Part shown: positions 26,468 through 35,227 of the stretch, in pieces | How the letters are laid out: each line of letters starts with the position of its first letter | Numbering within the stretch: the first letter of the stretch is position 1 | Assembly: GCA_028280815.1 (NCBI GenBank) | Contig: JANQLC010000010.1 | Location: forward strand, 1 to 37,989 | Direction of reading: 5' to 3' | DNA length: 37,989 nt | Source of the DNA: Flavobacteriales bacterium | Lineage (GTDB): Bacteria; Bacteroidota; Bacteroidia; Flavobacteriales; JANQLC01 | Program-made: the position numbers and the translations under genes | Notes under the pieces: model-generated | The model's database searches: none | What the model was told of the DNA's origin: nothing | The model's input: the letters and a program-made list of their open reading frames with translations, nothing else

Positions 26468-27031
26468 ATGGCACGTACGGAATCCAATATGATCGAACTG
26501 GGCACTCGGGCACCGGATTTTACGCTACCCGATATGATTAGTGATACAGAGCTCGCGCTGGCAGATGTGCGGGGTGAAAAGGCGACGGTACTCTTTTTCA
26601 TCTGCAACCACTGCCCCTTTGTGAAACACGTAAATCCCGAGCTGGTCAAACTAACTGCGGATTACCAGGGGAAAGGAATCGGCTTTGTGGCCATCAACAG
26701 CAACGACGTGGAAAATTACCCAGCGGATAGCCCCGAACAGATGAAGGCCGTAGCGGAGCGACTGGGCTATCCCTTTCCCTACCTATACGATGAAACACAG
26801 GCTGTAGCCAGGCGTTACCAAGCGGCTTGCACCCCTGACTTTTACATCTTTGACAAAGACTTACAGCTGGTCTACCGGGGACGATTGGACGACGCCCGGC
26901 CAGACAATGGCAAACCGCTGACGGGAAAAGACATCCGAGCCGCCTTAGATGCCATCTTGGCAAACCAAGCGGTCTCAGCGAACCAAAAACCCAGCATCGG
27001 CTGCAACGTCAAGTGGAAACGGCAGGGATAA
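26468..27031 (+). CDS. Thioredoxin-fold (AhpC/TSA-like) protein with CNHC site
   Basis: A 187-residue cytoplasmic protein (no signal peptide) of the redoxin type. ELGTRAPDFTLPDMI opens the fold; the active site is CNHC (Cys46, Cys49) in FFICNHCPFVKHVNPELVKL. VGFVAINSNDVENYPADSPE-like strand and helix elements follow, and the cis-proline region is ACTPDFYIFDKDLQLVYRGR. It belongs to the widespread CNHCPFVxH group of thioredoxin-family proteins, whose physiological partner is not established. It has its own strong promoter with an almost absent leader. A repeat array follows. Confidence 0.88.
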   Translation: MARTESNMIELGTRAPDFTLPDMISDTELALADVRGEKATVLFFICNHCPFVKHVNPELVKLTADYQGKGIGFVAINSNDVENYPADSPEQMKAVAERLGYPFPYLYDETQAVARRYQAACTPDFYIFDKDLQLVYRGRLDDARPDNGKPLTGKDIRAALDAILANQAVSANQKPSIGCNVKWKRQG

Positions 27032-27330
27032 AGCTGGATTGTGCGAGGCGCCCTTTGTTTTTATCTGTGGGTGGTGGTTTGAAAAGCAAGTCCTCAGCGC
27101 TTCGCTCTTATCCAGCATAAGGGTAAAAAGGGCATTATTTTCTCGGTGTACATCCTTTATGAGGGTTTAAAAAGAAGGCTTATGACCTTATTTTCGGTTT
27201 TTGCCTCTATGGGGCGATTTGAAAGAGGCATGTCTTAGCTTTTGGCGTTTGACCTCTTGAGTCGGTTTGAAAAAAAGAGAGACCTATCTCTTGTTCCTGT
27301 GCTGTGTCCCGGCTTCAAAAGCCCTATTTT
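27032..27330 (+). repeat. Degenerate tandem-repeat array downstream of the thioredoxin-fold gene
   Basis: About six units of the same family on the + strand: TTTATCTGTGGGTGGTGGTT with TTGAAAAG, CATCCTTTATGAGGGTTTAA, TTTTTGCCTCTATGGGGCGA with TTTGAAAG, TTTGACCTCTTGAGTCGGTT with TGAAAAAA, and TGTGTCCCGGCTTCAAAAG. The remaining ~160 nt to the GNAT remnant hold nothing recognisable. Confidence 0.65.
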
Positions 27331-27494
27331 ATCGTCAACCGAGCTGGAGTAGCCACACGCTGACCTCTATTTAGATAACCAAGCCTGAAAACCCGTGCAC
27401 TTTTTATTATCATTGTGTGGCCAAGCGCCCAAGTGGTAAACCGCGATACAGAATGCGTAACTTTGACACGCACCCATACAAGCGCGCTTTTGCC

Positions 27495-27791
27495 ATGATC
27501 CAAATCATTTCCTTTGGCTCCCATGCCTATGCCCAATCGTTAGGGCTCCGAGACGAAGTTTTGCGAAAACCCCTTGGGCTTTCCCTACAACACCCCATCG
27601 CCTATTTCAAGGGAAACACCTTATGTGGCACCTCAGTCTTACAGGGGGTTGACCCCCACCGCTTGAAACTGCGGGCGGAAAATTGGGCAGCTGAAAACGA
27701 TTACTCGACCTTAGTGATAGACGCGCGACGAGAATCGATTTCGTTTTACGAGCTCGGAATTCCCCATTGCAAAATGCGAAAAGACGTATGA
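27495..27791 (+). pseudogene. GNAT acetyltransferase lacking the acetyl-CoA loop
   Basis: The frame begins MIQIISFGSHAYAQSLGLRD and EVLRKPLGLSL, as in small GNATs with LRxxVLRxPLG. It then jumps from VDPHRLKLR directly to AENWAAENDYSTLVIDARRE, followed by SISFYELG. In the family, KLRQMAV, the R/Q-x-x-G-x-G/A acetyl-CoA loop and an adjoining helix lie between these two points; about 20-25 residues are missing in frame. The C-terminus is also cut short just after FYELG. At 98 codons it should be inactive as an acetyltransferase. Its stop overlaps the purD start (ATGA), so it may persist because its translation feeds purD. Confidence 0.6.
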
Positions 27792-29020
27792 GCGCACTGA
27801 TCATAGGGGGCGGAGGCAGGGAGCACGCCATCGGTTGGAAGTTGAGACAGAGCCGGCAATCGCCTGAACTGTACTTTGCACCCGGAAATGCAGGCACGGC
27901 ACAGATCGGCACCAATATCGATAGGCAAAGCGTTCGAGAATTGACTGATTTTGCCAAAAGTAAACGGATCGAACTAACCGTGGTGGGGCCAGAGGCTTGG
28001 CTGGCGGCGGGCATCGTCGATGCTTTTCAGGCTGAAAAACTGCCGATATTCGGCCCGGATAAACGCTGCGCCCAACTGGAGAGCAACAAGGTATTTGCAA
28101 AGGGCTTTATGAAGGCCTACGGAGTTCGGACGGCCCCCTTTGAAAGCTTTGCCGATGCGGATACCGCCAAGGCTTACTCAGATGGAAAGCGCTTTCCAAT
28201 GGTGATCAAAGCCAGTGGGTTAGCGGCTGGAAAAGGAGTAATAATCGCACAAAACCCAAGTGAAGCCAAACAGGCCATCGATGAAATCATGACTGAAAAG
28301 CGCTTTGGCGAAGCAGGGGCAGAAGTGGTGATCGAGGAATTCCTAGAAGGGGATGAAATCTCTGTACTCTCCATCTTTAACGGCGCGGAAATCATCCCCT
28401 TGCGCGCGGCCAAAGACTACAAAAAAATAGGGGCGGGCGAAACGGGACCCAACACCGGTGGCATGGGCGCTATCGCGCCCAACCCCCATTTCACCCCAGC
28501 GGTTGAAAGAGCTTTTGAAACCGACGTTTTACAACCGACGCTAAAGGGCCTATTAAGCGAAGGGCTCCTCTTTTCGGGCATTGTATTCTTCGGGCTGATG
28601 TGCACGAAAAAAGGGATATACCTGCTCGAATACAACCTGCGTCTCGGCGACCCGGAAACGCAGACACTATTGCCTTTACTCGACGCGGATTTGCTGCAAA
28701 TCATTCGAGACGCCACAGCGGGTGAGCACTTTACGCTCAGCTGGAAAGACCGATGCGCTTGCACGGTCGTTCTGGCCAGTGGTGGCTACCCGGAATCCTA
28801 CCCAACCGGAATGGAAATCACCGGCTTAGACCAGGTGGAAAATACGGTTTTTGTGGCCGGCGCCAAAGCGGCGGGAGAACGGCTCATCGCTTCGGGCGGA
28901 CGCGTGCTCAACGTAACCGCTTTGGGAAAGGACGCAGCAGAAGCCCGAGAAAAAGCCTACGCAGACGTGAAAAAGATCCGATTCAAGGGCAGCTACTACC
29001 GAAGCGATATAGGGGGTTGA
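27788..29020 (+). CDS. purD: Phosphoribosylamine-glycine ligase (GAR synthetase)
   Basis: The 410-residue ATP-grasp enzyme of purine synthesis joins glycine to phosphoribosylamine. Recognised by the N-terminal IIGGGGREHAIGWKLRQS, VGPEAWLAAGIVDAF, FGPDKRCAQLESNKVFAKGF, MVIKASGLAAGKGVIIAQNP (ATP grasp), the PurD signature RLGDPETQTLLPLLDADLLQ, and the C-terminal barrel (VLASGGYPESYPTGMEITGL). The start at 27788 (MSALIIGGGG) overlaps the GNAT remnant by 4 nt; the frame is open to 27767, but that adds residues unlike the family. No other purine genes are nearby. Confidence 0.96.
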   Translation: MSALIIGGGGREHAIGWKLRQSRQSPELYFAPGNAGTAQIGTNIDRQSVRELTDFAKSKRIELTVVGPEAWLAAGIVDAFQAEKLPIFGPDKRCAQLESNKVFAKGFMKAYGVRTAPFESFADADTAKAYSDGKRFPMVIKASGLAAGKGVIIAQNPSEAKQAIDEIMTEKRFGEAGAEVVIEEFLEGDEISVLSIFNGAEIIPLRAAKDYKKIGAGETGPNTGGMGAIAPNPHFTPAVERAFETDVLQPTLKGLLSEGLLFSGIVFFGLMCTKKGIYLLEYNLRLGDPETQTLLPLLDADLLQIIRDATAGEHFTLSWKDRCACTVVLASGGYPESYPTGMEITGLDQVENTVFVAGAKAAGERLIASGGRVLNVTALGKDAAEAREKAYADVKKIRFKGSYYRSDIGG

Positions 29021-29827
29021 CAAAGGGTTAATCCAAGCGGGCTCAGACTAACTGGCCAAAGGGAAAAAGCAAAGAGAGCAGGCCGCTTTTTCAAGGCGAA
29101 AGGTAAGGATAAACCCCGCTTTTCAGACCGCTCCAATTTGATCTTTTAAAGGCGCAATTGGGCTTCTATTCACCTCAAAAGAGCGAGCAAAAAGATAAAA
29201 AGGCAACCCCACTAAAGACAGCCTCACAAAAGATAAAGCACGCAAAGGGATAAGTTGCACAAGGGACGAGTTACACAGAGAATAAGGCACGAGATGAGTT
29301 TTACGAACGATGTTCTTAAACCACGCCAAAAGTCTGGCTTTTCATCGGGCTGCTATAGCCATGGGAGACAAACACAAAAACAAGCCCACAAAGGATAAGC
29401 CACACAAAACATGGGCTATGCCAAATAAGCGTTGCACAGAAGACGAGCCGAGCAAGAGACAATCCGCACAAGGCAAGCCCCCTCAGACCACAGATTAGAA
29501 TAAAAAACGCTTTTAAGCCGATCCACAGGAGGCCAAGAGTCAGCAGAGCCAGCTCCAAGACCAACACCAAAGACAGGTACGACCCGCCAAACCCGCTCAA
29601 AAGGTCAAAGTCAAAAAGCAAGTCACGCAAAAGACAAATGCCAAAAATACTCCTTTTCAGATCATCGTGGAAACGAACACCAAAGAGATGAGCCCTTTTC
29701 TCAAACTGCCACAAAGAGATAAACACAAAGACAAGCCCTATACCCCAACATGCAAGAGGGCAAGAGTTTGCGATAAGCGCCCATGGGTGCGAGAAAGAGA
29801 TCGAAAAGGGATTTTCAGCAAAATGAT
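29021..29827 (-). repeat. Degenerate A/C-rich array between purD and manA
   Basis: The + strand is A/C-rich and shows the family unit in the orientation of 2519-3440: CTTTTTCAAGGCGAAAGGTA, CGCTTTTCAGACCGCTCC, CACAAAGGATAAGCCACACA, CTTTTCTCAAACTGCCACAA then AGAGATAAACACAAAGACAA. Near 29133-29161 CCAATT and AATTGG form an inverted repeat beside TTTGATC, a likely decayed version of the stem-loop in the 97-nt segment. ORFs here are artefacts of the repeat. Confidence 0.65.
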
Positions 29828-29835
29828 TACATTTG
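29828..29835 (+). promoter_or_regulatory. Bacteroidota -7 box (TACATTTG) for manA
   Basis: TACATTTG ends 23 nt before the manA ATG at 29859. No clear -33 element. Confidence 0.5.
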
Positions 29836-29858
29836 CCCTTGAGCCTGTTGCCTAAACG

Positions 29859-30818
29859 ATGACTGAGGTGGCATTATACCCTTTGAAATTCAAACCCATA
29901 GGCGTACCCAAGATTTGGGGTGGCCACAGGCTTTGCACCCTACTAAATAAAGGGTTTGGGAGTGAACGGATCGGGGAAAGCTGGGAAATTGCGGATTTGG
30001 GTGATCGCGTTTCGACAGTGGCGAGCGGTCCTTTAAAGGGAAAGTCCATCCGGTCGCTCATCGGTGCGTATCGAGCCGATTTGATCGGTGAGAAAGCCTA
30101 TGCCCATGGCGACAGCCGGTTCCCGCTGCTCATCAAATTGATCGATGCCGAAAAACCCCTTTCCATCCAGGTGCACCCCCCTGATGCACTGGCAAAGGCC
30201 CGCCACCAATCGGCGGGCAAAACCGAGATGTGGTACGTGATACACGCAGCGCCAAACAGCGAGTTAATCCTGGGCTTTTCCCATACCATCGACGAGCAGG
30301 CATACCTCGAAAACCTCGAGCGCAAAACTTTGGAGAACATACTGCAAAAGCGAAAGGTAAGAGCGGGCGATTGGTTTTACTTGCCCGCCGGGCGGGTGCA
30401 CGCCATAGGGGCTGGCGTCCTCTTAGCGGAAATTCAACAAAATTCCGATATCACCTACCGAATTTACGACTACGACCGAAAGGATCCCAAAACGGGCAAA
30501 AAGCGGGAACTGCATACCGAACTGGCCCTGGCTGCCATCGATTTCAGTTCAGTGGGCGTCCAGCCAATCCATGACCAAAGCCTGATATGCCCTTACTTCA
30601 AGGTTGAGTTGCTAAGGCTGACCAAGCGCGTGGACAGGAAAAACCGCGAAGATTCCTTTATCGTCTTCACCGGCGCTGCCGGTAGCTCATATTTGAACGT
30701 GGATGGAACCCTTACGCATCTGACGTTTGGGGAAACCGTTTTGCTACCGGCAAAGTTTAAACATTTCAGCCTGGAACCGGCCGAGGAGACGAGCCGAGTG
30801 CTCCAGATTACAGCCTAA
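29859..30818 (+). CDS. manA: Mannose-6-phosphate isomerase, class I
   Basis: The 319-residue zinc cupin interconverts fructose-6-phosphate and mannose-6-phosphate, supplying mannose for glycans. The zinc ligands are in place: Gln and His in SIQVHPPDALA (near 103-107), Glu in GKTEMWYVI (near 124) and His in LPAGRVHAIGAGVLLAEIQQ (near 180). The short, single-cupin-pair form with a small lid and the NSDITYRIYDYDR segment is typical of Bacteroidota and Firmicutes ManA. Length is normal. Alone between the repeat array and a convergent porin gene. Confidence 0.94.
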   Translation: MTEVALYPLKFKPIGVPKIWGGHRLCTLLNKGFGSERIGESWEIADLGDRVSTVASGPLKGKSIRSLIGAYRADLIGEKAYAHGDSRFPLLIKLIDAEKPLSIQVHPPDALAKARHQSAGKTEMWYVIHAAPNSELILGFSHTIDEQAYLENLERKTLENILQKRKVRAGDWFYLPAGRVHAIGAGVLLAEIQQNSDITYRIYDYDRKDPKTGKKRELHTELALAAIDFSSVGVQPIHDQSLICPYFKVELLRLTKRVDRKNREDSFIVFTGAAGSSYLNVDGTLTHLTFGETVLLPAKFKHFSLEPAEETSRVLQITA

Positions 30819-30866
30819 GCACCGTAGCAAATGAAGCGGTTTGGGCATGCCGCTGGATCAGCGGAT

Positions 30867-32195
30867 TCAAAAGGCGTAACACAGGCTTAACAAAATATGG
30901 GTTTGGGCGGTTTTTAACCGAACGGGATCGGGAATATCAACGAGATCTTGCGAACCCACATAAAAGATGTGGTAATCCCGCTTTTGATATGCGTAATCAC
31001 CCGATAGATCAAGCCTGAGATTCGGTGAGAAGCGATAGCCCATACCCGCAGCGGCGCTCCACAAGTCCCCAACGGTCGGATAATCGGACTCATCTTTGTA
31101 GGGGGACTGCTCCCACCTAACGCCCAACCGAAGGCTGGCATTTTTTACGCGCTTTTCAATCCCCAGTCGCAGGTTGGAGGTGGACCGAATGCGATGGGTA
31201 ATCGCATCATTCTCGTCTCTAAAATCGTTATTCGGGCTGAGGTGCATACTCGCATAGCCCTTTCGATAGTAATCGAGATCGACGAAAGCAGATTTCCCAA
31301 AGACATAGGCGACACTCGCATTCCGCCGGTCAGGGGTTCTCAAATCATACTCGAAATAGCTCGGTGCGCCTTCCGAATCGGTAAAGTCCTCTCGCATATC
31401 ATGATACCATTTTGGTGTGATATAGGACAAGCCAAAGCGAAGGTTGGTCGGCGTTTTATACAAGAGACCCAGCGCAAAGGAAAACCCAGTGCCCTCAGTG
31501 TGTTCAGTGGTTTCATCGGACAGCTGCTCACCTGAATCAGCCGCTCTGGAAGGCGATTCCAATTCGTAACCGATATAGGTGTTTCCATAGCGAATCGCAT
31601 GCGCGTTCAAAGAGATGCCGAAATAAAAGCGGTCACTCAGGTCGATAGCACCCATAAAATTCACCTCATCCTTGCCCCCACGGGTCGTCTTTTGATACCC
31701 ATCGAATCGTATTTGTGAAGGCGCTGCTGGCCAGGTGATAGATCCATACCTCGGCGCATCGATGTATAAACTCCGGCTGTAATCGGCATCCAACTGATAG
31801 TTGATACCCAATGCCAGGCGGCTTACCACAGGGTTGTCTGCAACCGGTACGGCAAACACCAAGCCGAGCTGGTTCAAATTGAAGTTTGCCCGATCGGCCG
31901 TATTGCTGTACCCCTGATCAGCGTGAAAACCGGCTCGGTTGTGATACAGCCTGACCCCCGTTGTCAGGCTGAATTCCGGTCTGATAAATACAGCGAGACC
32001 GGCCGGATTTGTCACAGCAGCGCTCACATCGCCGCCCAGGGCGCCCATGGAACCGCTGAGCGCCCGAAAGCGAGCGGTTCCGCGCACGGGACTAGCCGAA
32101 AACAGAATAGACTGATCTACGTAATGCATCTCGCTTTGCGCCATCCCCTGAAGCGAAACAGCCAGAGCACCGAAGAGGAAAAGAGATTTTTTCAC
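30867..32195 (-). CDS. OmpP1/FadL-type outer-membrane porin
   Basis: With a GTG start at 32195 the protein has 442 residues and a clean signal peptide (MKKSLFLFGALAVSLQGMAQ). The longer ATG frame to 32276 adds a charged, unlikely N-terminus. The mature part starts with a FadL-like plug segment (GTARFRALSGSMGALGGDVS AAVTNPAGLA, as two adjoining pieces) and continues as alternating beta strands, ending in the aromatic residue of LLSLCYAF, as barrel proteins do. FadL-like channels pass hydrophobic molecules across the outer membrane; the substrate is unknown. It follows a lipoprotein gene on the same strand, and in other Bacteroidota such porins also lie near proS. Confidence 0.85.
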   Translation of the reverse strand: MKKSLFLFGALAVSLQGMAQSEMHYVDQSILFSASPVRGTARFRALSGSMGALGGDVSAAVTNPAGLAVFIRPEFSLTTGVRLYHNRAGFHADQGYSNTADRANFNLNQLGLVFAVPVADNPVVSRLALGINYQLDADYSRSLYIDAPRYGSITWPAAPSQIRFDGYQKTTRGGKDEVNFMGAIDLSDRFYFGISLNAHAIRYGNTYIGYELESPSRAADSGEQLSDETTEHTEGTGFSFALGLLYKTPTNLRFGLSYITPKWYHDMREDFTDSEGAPSYFEYDLRTPDRRNASVAYVFGKSAFVDLDYYRKGYASMHLSPNNDFRDENDAITHRIRSTSNLRLGIEKRVKNASLRLGVRWEQSPYKDESDYPTVGDLWSAAAGMGYRFSPNLRLDLSGDYAYQKRDYHIFYVGSQDLVDIPDPVRLKTAQTHILLSLCYAF

Positions 32196-32291
32196 AGATG
32201 GATATATACTTTGCGTTTTTCTGGTGTGACGGTTAGAGCAACGGGCTGTACACGGGTGTGAAATCCGGGCGTCCAACGCATTGGAAGGCGG

Positions 32292-33083
32292 TCACTTCCG
32301 ATGCCGGTGTATTCTGCTATCATACCTGATGGCTTTGGAATAGGTACGCGTGGGTGGGGCTCGGCGATGCGTCCCGCTATCCGGCCTGAGATTTTTGGAT
32401 CGGCTACGAACAGGTGCGGTTTGGCGATATACCCGGCTATCGTATCTCGGGTTTTTAAAATACCTATGCGTAGGTGGGACTCGGCGATATACCCGGCTAT
32501 CGTATCTCGGGTTTTTGGAATACCTACGAATAGATGCAACAGGGCGCCAAATCCAGTCACCAGCGGTGTAGGGTACGGCCAAAGACCAGCCGACACCCCA
32601 GCCCGGCCAAATTCGGTGATAATACCCCGAGTAATAGCGGAGGTAAAAACAATCCCAGCTGCCATACCACGGATAAGTCCAATCCCAAGCGCTCCAACCG
32701 CCATACAGATAGGGGTACGCATAAAGACCCAAGCCCTCGTCGTATATGTTGATGTGATAGTCGCCGTTCGCGCTTAGATTGGGATGGGATTCCATCTCGG
32801 CTCGGTGGGAATCATCGTAATTTTTCAAGTCGATGTCCGTACCGTAATAAGTCTGTGGGATAGGTGAAGAATGGTTGTCCGCGCGCTCGTATCGCGCTTT
32901 CCACTGCCCTTTTTCAGAACGGTAACCCTCATCCCCACCAGTCGCATAGATCCCATCTGTTTCTTCAGGCGCATAGGCTGTGGGATAATAGGTCGCACAC
33001 GACATGGCGAGAGCCGAGAAAAGCGCAGCGAGCCCCACACAGCAATGGGTGAGGTTCAACCCAAAATCTGTAGCTTTGCCCAT
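32292..33083 (-). CDS. Aromatic-rich lipoprotein with basic C-terminal tandem repeats
   Basis: 263 residues. The signal peptide leads to lipobox ALAMSC (Cys at ~29). Residues ~110-170 are extremely rich in Tyr, Trp and Gly (LYAYPYLYGGWSAWDWTYPW, YLRYYSGYYHRIWPGWG). The C-terminal ~80 residues are four tandem copies of a 19-20-residue basic unit of the form YSKNPRYDSRVYRRxPPT; the DNA of the two middle copies (period 60 nt, around 32425 and 32485) is nearly identical. It is probably anchored in an envelope membrane and adjacent to a porin on the same strand. I recall similar Tyr-rich lipoproteins near proS in other Bacteroidota (sometimes labelled vitellogenin-like), but no function is known. 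The start codon region overlaps the proS promoter, suggesting divergent transcription from one site. Confidence 0.75.
   Translation of the reverse strand: MGKATDFGLNLTHCCVGLAALFSALAMSCATYYPTAYAPEETDGIYATGGDEGYRSEKGQWKARYERADNHSSPIPQTYYGTDIDLKNYDDSHRAEMESHPNLSANGDYHINIYDEGLGLYAYPYLYGGWSAWDWTYPWYGSWDCFYLRYYSGYYHRIWPGWGVGWSLAVPYTAGDWIWRPVASIRRYSKNPRYDSRVYRRVPPTHRYFKNPRYDSRVYRQTAPVRSRSKNLRPDSGTHRRAPPTRTYSKAIRYDSRIHRHRK
33071..33078 (+). promoter_or_regulatory. Bacteroidota -7 box (TAGCTTTG) for proS
   Basis: TAGCTTTG lies 57 nt before the proS ATG, within the first codons of the divergent lipoprotein gene. No clear -33 element. Confidence 0.4.
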
Positions 33084-33135
33084 TGCGTAAAGAAGGGCAA
33101 ACCCTATGCCAAACCATTAAATCGAAAAAAGTGAC

Positions 33136-34608
33136 ATGGCTGAACTAACCCGACGCGCTGCGGACTACTCCAAATGGTATAACGAATTGGTAATCCGAGC
33201 CGATCTCGCTGAGAATAGCGGTGTTCGGGGTTCCATGGTGATTAAGCCCTATGGCTTTGCCATCTGGGAAAGGATACAGCAACAGTTGGACAAGATGTTT
33301 AAGGATACCGGACATGTCAATGCCTACTTTCCGCTTTTAATACCGAAATCCCACCTCGCTAAGGAAGCCGAACACGTCGAAGGCTTCGCCAAAGAAGTAG
33401 CCGTGGTAACCCATTATCGATTGAAAGCCGATCGCGCAGGCGGTGGCATAGTCGTGGATCCCAAAGCCGAGTTGGAGGAAGCGCTCATCATCCGCCCGAC
33501 CTCTGAAACCATCGTATGGGATACGTACAAACGCTGGATACAATCGTACCGAGATTTACCCTTGCTGATCAACCAATGGGCTAATGTGGTGCGCTGGGAA
33601 ATGCGCACACGCCTATTTCTGCGCACGGCCGAATTTTTATGGCAAGAAGGGCACACCGCACACGCTACCGAAGCAGAGGCCGTTGCAGAAGCCAAACGGA
33701 TGCAGGAAGTATATGCCGATTTTGTCGAAAATTTTATGGGCATCCCGATTATCAAAGGGGTAAAGACGCCGAGCGAACGCTTTGCAGGTGCTTTGGAAAC
33801 CTATACCGTCGAGGCGATGATGCAAGACGGGAAAGCCCTACAAGTGGGTACCTCACATTTTTTAGGTCAAAATTTTGCCCGCGCCTTCGACGTGAAATTT
33901 ACCGATCGAAACGGAAAGGAATCATATGTATGGGCTACTTCCTGGGGTGTTTCTACCCGACTGATGGGGGCGTTAATCATGGCGCATGCCGATGATAGAG
34001 GCTTGGTCCTACCCCCTAACTTAGCTCCCATACAAGTGGTCATCATCCCCATCTACAAAGGCCAAGCCGAGCTGGAACGAGTCTCTGCAGTAGCCCGAGC
34101 CCTCCAGCAAAAACTGCAAAGCCGAGGCATAAGGGTACGGTTTGACGACTGCGATACGCACAAACCGGGTTGGAAGTTCAACGAATACGAATTGAAGGGT
34201 GTACCGCTGCGCGTAGCCATCGGCCCCAAAGACTTGGAAAACGCTACGATAGAATTGGCGAGACGCGACACACTGAAAAAACAGCTCATAGCCCTAGACA
34301 AAGCCGTAGATGAAATTCCCCATTTGCTGCGGGGTATTCAAAAGCAGCTCTTTGATAAAGCACGGGCATTCAGAAACGCAAGGACTACCGAAGTGCAGTC
34401 ATATCCCGAATTTAAGAAAGTCTTAGACAGCCGAGGCGGCTTTCTCTCGATGCTTTGGGATGGCAGTGCAGAAACCGAGGTGGGCATCCAACGAGAGACC
34501 AGAGCGACCATCCGCTGCATCCCATCAGATGCGTCAGAAGCAGAAGGCACAGACCCCTATAGCGGAAAACCCGCAAAGCTGCGGGTGTTGTACGCCAAAG
34601 CTTATTAA
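33136..34608 (+). CDS. proS: Prolyl-tRNA synthetase, archaeal/eukaryal type
   Basis: The 490-residue class II synthetase charges tRNA-Pro. It lacks the ~180-residue editing insertion of E. coli-type enzymes and has the extra C-terminal domain of the archaeal/eukaryal type, ending LRVLYAKAY. Visible are the motif 1 region ([20 protein letters not shown]), motif 2 ([26 protein letters not shown], two adjoining pieces, near 150-175), the motif 3 region ([20 protein letters not shown]) and the anticodon-binding domain from ~296 ([20 protein letters not shown]). This form is usual in Bacteroidota. It is followed by tRNA-Glu and rpsT. Confidence 0.96.
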   Translation: MAELTRRAADYSKWYNELVIRADLAENSGVRGSMVIKPYGFAIWERIQQQLDKMFKDTGHVNAYFPLLIPKSHLAKEAEHVEGFAKEVAVVTHYRLKADRAGGGIVVDPKAELEEALIIRPTSETIVWDTYKRWIQSYRDLPLLINQWANVVRWEMRTRLFLRTAEFLWQEGHTAHATEAEAVAEAKRMQEVYADFVENFMGIPIIKGVKTPSERFAGALETYTVEAMMQDGKALQVGTSHFLGQNFARAFDVKFTDRNGKESYVWATSWGVSTRLMGALIMAHADDRGLVLPPNLAPIQVVIIPIYKGQAELERVSAVARALQQKLQSRGIRVRFDDCDTHKPGWKFNEYELKGVPLRVAIGPKDLENATIELARRDTLKKQLIALDKAVDEIPHLLRGIQKQLFDKARAFRNARTTEVQSYPEFKKVLDSRGGFLSMLWDGSAETEVGIQRETRATIRCIPSDASEAEGTDPYSGKPAKLRVLYAKAY

Positions 34609-34647
34609 TTTGTGCAGGCAGTACCATTAAAACAACGCATCCAAAGG

Positions 34648-34678
34648 ATTGCCTCCTTACGAAATAGTTCTAAATTTG
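34648..34678 (+). promoter_or_regulatory. Bacteroidota promoter ATTG-N19-TAAATTTG for tRNA-Glu
   Basis: A near-consensus -33 (ATTG, 34648-34651) and -7 TAAATTTG (34671-34678) with 19-nt spacing, 18 nt before the mature tRNA 5' end. It may also serve rpsT downstream. Confidence 0.55.
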
Positions 34679-34696
34679 CACGCCCCTTTGTGGAAG

Positions 34697-34768
34697 GGCC
34701 CATTCGTCTAGTGGTTAGGACACAAGGTTTTCATCCTTGAAACAGGAGTTCGATTCTCCTATGGGCTA
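34697..34768 (+). tRNA. tRNA-Glu (TTC)
   Basis: A full cloverleaf: acceptor GGCCCAT (34697-34703) pairs with ATGGGCT (34761-34767, one G-U). The D arm is GTCT/GGAC, the anticodon arm CAAGG-TTTTCAT-CCTTG with anticodon TTC at 34730-34732, a 4-nt variable loop follows, and the T arm is AGGAG-TTCGATT-CTCCT. The discriminator is A; CCA is not encoded. Confidence 0.95.
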
Positions 34769-34818
34769 CGAGGCTTGATTTTGTAAGAGCGAAATTCGTA
34801 CACGAATAAAACAAAACC

Positions 34819-35076
34819 ATGGCAAATCACAAATCCGCATTAAAGCGAATCCGTCAGACTGAAAAAAGACGCCTGCGCAACCGCTACGCACTCAAAACCG
34901 CTCGCCATGCCGTACGCCGACTGCGCGGAGAATCCGATGCCAAAGCCGCTGCAGAAGCGCTCCCCAAAGTGTGTGGGATGATCGACAAATTGGTCAGGAA
35001 TCGAATCGTTCACAAAAACAAAGGTGCCAACCTAAAATCTAAATTGGCGCTTCACGTGAAGGCGTTAGACGCTTAA
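34819..35076 (+). CDS. rpsT: 30S ribosomal protein S20
   Basis: The 85-residue helical-bundle protein binds the 5' domain of 16S rRNA. It opens MANHKSALKRIRQTEKRRLR NR (two adjoining pieces), the standard S20 N-terminus, and ends HKNKGANLKSKLALHVKAL. It follows tRNA-Glu by 50 nt, so the two may share a transcript. Confidence 0.95.
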   Translation: MANHKSALKRIRQTEKRRLRNRYALKTARHAVRRLRGESDAKAAAEALPKVCGMIDKLVRNRIVHKNKGANLKSKLALHVKALDA

Positions 35077-35227
35077 ACACCGCCCAATCAACGCCCAACA
35101 GCTACAAGGTGAGACTTTTTTGTCCGAGGCTGTATTTCCATTCTATTATGGGTATGGCATACGCCGCATTTCCCGCATCCGATTCAATTTTTTTTCGGAT
35201 ATTTAATCCGCAATATCGGAAGAAGTT

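Noticed and set aside
32192-32722. 176-codon - strand ORF beside the lipoprotein
   Set aside because: An out-of-frame shadow of the tandem repeats in the lipoprotein tail; it lacks a signal peptide or family motif.
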